Origin: Hypomesus transpacificus
Lineage: Eukaryota; Chordata; Actinopteri; Osmeriformes; Osmeridae
Reading direction: 5' to 3'
Assembly (NCBI RefSeq): GCF_021917145.1
Contig: NC_061064.1
Span: forward strand, 5,046,098-5,110,097
Length of the DNA stretch: 64,000 bases
Part shown: in pieces, positions 59,461 through 64,000 of the stretch
Layout of the letters: every line of letters starts with the position of its first letter
How positions within the stretch are numbered: the stretch's first letter is position 1
Program-made: the position numbers and the translations under genes
The notes under the pieces: generated by a model
Seen by the model: only the letters and a program-made list of their open reading frames with translations
Database searches by the model: none
What the model was told of the DNA's origin: nothing

Positions 59461-60681
59461 GTTGAGGCCGCGCGAGCTGGTTCAGAGAGAACTCCCTGAA
59501 GCGCACGCTCTGCTAATTGCAAATGTGTAGTATCCGGTATATCTTCCATGTGATTCTGGGAAATTGAGTTTCTTGTTTGTATTATATATTTTTTTACTGT
59601 GCAGTATTAAATTGTCCGCTATAATGTTGTTCGTAGGATGTCTTAACATCTATAACAATTATCCGTGGGTATTCATAGTCATAATAAAATATTGATACTT
59701 GATTGATAGACCCAATTATTTATTTTTGATTCCAGTACATTAAAACATGCCCGAATTGTAATACAGAGTGAGATTATGATTACTTCCCTTGTTAAAACTA
59801 GCAAATTATTGGAGATGGTGTCAAATTAACACAAGAAAAAAGTACGCAGATTTAAGCCTCCAGTTCATTTCAAAATGTTCTAGCAACAATGACAATAACA
59901 AACTGAATGGTATTAAGTAACAAACAATACAGAATGTTTTCCTTCATATCATGTACACGTTTTTAAAACTGAGATGTTGAATTAGTTTTGATTAAACTAA
60001 ATAAACCACATACAAATCTCATATTAGTCCAGTCTGATAGTGCTCTTTTAAGAAAATACCTAAAAATTTGATGTGCATAGTTACTGAAAACATGTAACAC
60101 AGTGGCGTTTCCTTGAGACACTGAATAACTCCAAGACAATTGGCCTCCACTGAAGGCAAACTATGCAATAACTAGCACATATTTACAGTGTACTTATATT
60201 TCAGCTAGTTCATCATCTGTAATGTCTCTTGTTAAACACAGTAATAACAATAATTCTTCAATAAGCAGGAGGACAGAATGTCCTTCTCAAGCACCACTAG
60301 AGGAAATAATACAATAAAATATAACCTTTGTCCGTGCCAGTTAACAAACTTTACTTTCTTTAACTATTTACAAACAAAAACATTGCCTTGTGGCTTTTTA
60401 ATACAACTGTGTGGTGTTCAATGTGTAGACTTCAAACTTAGTTTTCATGTGTATCAAAAGTGATTCAAAAGAGGAACATTTTGAACATCTACAAAGTTAA
60501 CATTCTTACTCAAGTGACTTCTAGAGATTAAAACATTTACAATCGTGTCTTGAGATGAGATCACATTGACAGTGTTGTGCCTTGAGGAGCAAGAAGGGTT
60601 TCATACGGTAAACAAGTATACAGCCCCACTAGGCTGACCATCTCATAACATTGCCATGTCACCGGAGACAGTAAAATACAA
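59461..60681. other. Gap between rps25 start and slc37a4 3' end
   Basis: Contains the rps25 promoter (GC-rich just upstream of 59460) and the slc37a4 3' UTR, with a candidate AATAAA (minus) at 59719-59724. TRAPPC4, which lies here in human, is not present. Confidence 0.65.
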
Positions 60682-63600
60682 TCAGTCAATCTTCTCGGGT
60701 ATCCGCCCCATTTTGGTTTGCATGTTGCGCAGGAAGAAGAAGCTGACAGTCATCAGGCCACAGGCCACCTCAGCCACCCAGAAGGCCATGTCCCAGCTGT
60801 GGTGTTTAGCAATGGTGCTGAATGGGAGTCCGGCCAGGAAAGCCCCAACTATGATCAACAGAGTTGCATCTGTTACTGAGTGTCATGCTAATGCCAAAGT
60901 TCACCCAGTATGTGCTTTAGACATGTAGGACGCCAAGCTAGAGACTCACCATTGGCCATGAGTGCTACAATGGCATGGGATGTTCCGCAGTAGTTTGATG
61001 GAGCACTCTCATTGGCTATAACACCAAACAAAGCTATTGGTCCATAGCAAGAGAATCCAAACATGGCACCCAAAGAGAGGATCCAGATCTAGATATGAGA
61101 GTAGGATAAAGTCGATAGATGAAGTAGATGTTTTCCTCTAACACCGGTCAGGATTAGAAACGTCCGTGTATACACAAAATCTAATGCACATCTAATACAT
61201 TTGATCAAATCAAATCCCACATTTAATCAAGTACCTCTTTCTCTGACAGGCCAATGAGCACAGATATAGGATGAAGTACCTGGGCCCAAATAGGAGCTTC
61301 CTGTATGAACAAAAACTCACGCTTAAATAAAGATAACAATTGAACATTTAGTCAAAGTAAGCCTCAATTTGTCACTGTATAGTACTGACAGATATTTCAA
61401 ATGAGTTTGACCTGTGTTACCTCAGGATCCTTTGTTGTGATTGTGACCCTGAACAGGTACATGGAGACAAACGTGCCAGCCATCATGGACAGCAACAGGC
61501 CATGGCGAGGGTTTCCATGGGCACTCAAACCTTTCTGTGGAGCATGATAGGGACAGCCCAGAAAATCATTAGACAGCATTAAGGAGACATGTTTTCAGGA
61601 AAATTAGGACATTTTTATATAGAAAAAAAAAGATGAAATGTGTGGTTTGTGTGATGGCTTACTTTAGCTACAGCCCTGTCAGACAATAGGCCGGCTGCAA
61701 GACTTCCCACGAGACCTCCCATCTCAAGGGCACTCATGTAAGAGCTGCCTGTGGAAGACATTTTGTCATGAGCATTGAATCACAAGGATAGGCTCCACCT
61801 GGACTTTCCCCAAGAAAGTTGTATTCAGTTCAACTCTCTTACTCATGAGGGCAGTCTGGCCCTTCTCCTGGATGAGGAAGAGCTGACCCCAGTCGGTGGC
61901 AGCCGTCTTTACCCCAAACACCACCAGGTAGCCCAGGGACAGAACCCACAAGTATGGAGAGAGCAGGAACTCTCTCAGGGTGCTTTCACTGTTGACCACT
62001 ACAGGGAAGAAGATAAGGACATGGATGTATCTTCATACAGAGACACTACCAATGACTTTCCTGGAGTATGCTCACTGGTCGACATGTTATAACACACAAG
62101 CTAACATGAGGAGTTTACAGGCTCCACGTTCTCCTTACCCCCCTTGCCCCCCTTCTTGACAGCAGCCTCGATACTGGGCAGACCCACATCTTTGGGCTCG
62201 TTCTTAACAAACACCAAGCAGATGAATGAGAAGGCAGCACAGAAGGTGCCAGACATGGCCAAGATGGCCCTCCAGTCATAGTACTGCAGCAGGACTGTTG
62301 CAAGGAGAGGCCCCAGGCATCCCGCCAGGTTCATGCTGCAGGACAACACCGCCCACCACGTCCCAAACTGGGAAGGCTCAGACCACTGAGAACAAACAGA
62401 AACACAGCGAGAGGACACATGTTACCATTTAATGAACTTGAATTGTATTACTCAGCCTAGCTGATCATGTTAGGATGCAGAGTACGTGTGAGATGGGTTG
62501 TGATTCTGCCATAATGAGTGAGATGAAATTAAACAGAGTACTCTTGCCAGAAGATACGACTGAAGAGGATTTAAAGATCGGAACACACTCTACTTTTCAT
62601 CATCATGATCAATAAAAAAGTCTAAAATGCGCTCACTCGATATAATGCCTACATATCATGCATAGATCAGGTTTTCTATACTAATCCCACTTCACTATTC
62701 CCCACTCATAATCCTGCATGGAAGTTGATTTAACACATTGATCCTAATTGATGAAAACAAATCACTTTCACTGCATCTCACTAGCATCTCATGTACTGTG
62801 TTGAAACAGTCACTCGTCATTGTTCCACTTCTTTCATACAAAATATACACCTTTGTGTGTCAGGGGCCTCTGAAAATACCATTACTTGTAACCCAATCCT
62901 ACTCTCTTGCTCCAGGACACACAGTGAATGCCAACGCCTATTTTCTCTCCTATCTTTAAACACTTGCACTTTGACGGTCGTTTCTCAGGGACTGCAGCTG
63001 TCTCAGCTTGATCTGTAGCACAAAAGTTTGCACTGAATAGTTGTTAGTCGGAAGCCATGTATTCAGTCACTTGTTTCATTTTGAGCAATTCACAAGAGTT
63101 ATTTCCTACTCTCTGAGTTATGTATTCTTCAAACCCAGACAACCCCTATATTTCAGTCATTTGGAATATGTTTTTGTGGGAAAGACAAATGGGCAGTATG
63201 ACATGTGGACCTGTGTTCCTAAATATTAAAGTCTTGGAAAAACACCCACCGCTTTATTCCATACCAAAAAACATATAATGTAGGTAGCTAGAGCGGTCTA
63301 GAACTGACCATGGTAAACAGCTCAAGTTCTCTTGCCCAAAAGGTCAGGGACAGGGGTCAAAATTCCTGACCATTCTGGTACGGTCCCAAATGGTAAATGA
63401 CAGGTGCACTCTCCCGTTATTGAAAAAGGCTCAGGCGCATAGCATAAACCTACGGATCGTAGGAGCCTGTTACACAAGGGGCCAATGCTGTGGCCATGCA
63501 TCACCTTAAGAGGTGTCAGTATCTTCTCAGAATGTTTATGTGTATATTTCTAAAGTTACACTGGCACTGAAGGCTTTCTTTATGAGTGCCGGTGGAGGTT

Positions 63601-63908
63601 TTCTTTATCACAAAAGTGTAGCCCACACACTCCAGAACCTAGGGTTTCCATTTCTCCAGAGTGCAGCAATGTTACCTTTCGCAGCACCTTCCCACATGGA
63701 GGCCAGCCCAGGCCCTGGCCTAGACCATTGATGAACCACAGCACAGAAAACATGGCCACAGTAGAGGACCAGGAGAAAGCCACGTTGATTACTCCCACCA
63801 CAAAGAGTCCAATGGAGAAGAGCCAGCGGGCACTGATCTGGTCTGACAGCACACCACTGATGAACTTGCTGATGGCATAGGCCATGGTTTGGCTACTTGC
63901 AATCAAGC
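60682..63908 (-). CDS. slc37a4: Glucose-6-phosphate translocase (5' end off window)
   Basis: Eight exons on the minus strand: 63676-63908, 62139-62385, 61843-61998, 61663-61748, 61421-61534, 61235-61300 (optional), 60950-61088 and 60682-60848, about 402 codons. The first coding exon (roughly 45-50 residues in human) lies beyond the right edge. This ER-membrane antiporter exchanges glucose-6-phosphate for phosphate and feeds glucose-6-phosphatase. Family signatures include [121 protein letters not shown] and [13 protein letters not shown], all close to human SLC37A4. Multiple hydrophobic spans fit a major-facilitator fold. The C-terminus reads EKID in place of the human KKAE. rps25 downstream matches the human neighbourhood. 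Confidence 0.96.
61235..61300 (-). CDS. slc37a4: Optional 22-residue exon of slc37a4
   Basis: A 66-bp, phase-0 exon with good splice sites (CATACAG acceptor, GTACTT donor). It encodes 22 residues starting [14 protein letters not shown] and ending LSEKE. It sits between exons that join in frame without it, at the place where mammals have the alternatively used exon 7 of the G6PT variant found in brain, heart and muscle (remembered as containing a similar PLWTLALHPL motif). Inclusion would lengthen a loop between membrane segments. Confidence 0.8.
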
Positions 63909-64000
63909 CTAAAGAAACAGGAGTGAAAGTGTGTGCGGTTCAACAGGACACCAATACTGAAGAGATGGATGTTAACATAAATCCTTGACTTAGGTAAACA

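Overview
This is vertebrate nuclear DNA, almost certainly from a ray-finned (teleost) fish. It has intron-split genes with GT/AG splice sites, many CA/TG and CT microsatellites, tRNA-derived SINE fragments with the fish-type tail (close to CTTTGGATAAATGCGTCTGCTAAAT), a small hAT-type MITE, and short introns compared with mammals. Nothing in it is bacterial or viral. Exon models were built by hand from splice sites, reading phase and remembered vertebrate family members. No database search was run.

Region 1 (1-24348) is gene-poor. The only exon found is coding exon 1 of pcp4 (minus strand, 16837-16845, with a TATA box at 16958-16964). Everything to its left is probably pcp4 intron 1, and the remaining pcp4 exons were not found. 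The stretch is rich in microsatellites, G-rich arrays, a perfect palindrome next to an AT repeat, and a candidate MITE.

Region 2 (24349-39834) holds igsf5 (minus), get1/WRB (minus) and hmgn1 (plus). get1 and hmgn1 are head-to-head with about 650 bp between their start codons. pcp4-igsf5-get1-hmgn1 matches human 21q22.2 in order and orientation, but lca5l, sh3bgr and b3galt5 are absent from between get1 and igsf5.

Region 3 (40877-56159) holds mipep (plus), tnfrsf19 (minus) and sgcg (minus). This matches human 13q12, but sacs is absent from between tnfrsf19 and sgcg. mipep and tnfrsf19 are tail-to-tail.

Region 4 (58230-64000) holds a 210-bp hAT-like MITE just behind rps25 (minus), then slc37a4 (minus, first exon beyond the right edge). 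This matches human 11q23.3, but trappc4 is absent.

The genes are unrelated housekeeping and tissue genes (ER tail-anchored protein insertion, chromatin, mitochondrial protein maturation, TNF-receptor signalling, muscle sarcoglycan, ribosome, ER glucose-6-phosphate transport). They do not form one pathway. I see no previously undescribed multi-gene system. The points most worth a second look are the junction of three human synteny blocks, the MITE that may supply the rps25 poly(A) signal, a GC-AG intron in mipep, a conserved optional 22-residue exon in slc37a4, and altered short motifs in HMGN1, TNFRSF19 and SLC37A4.
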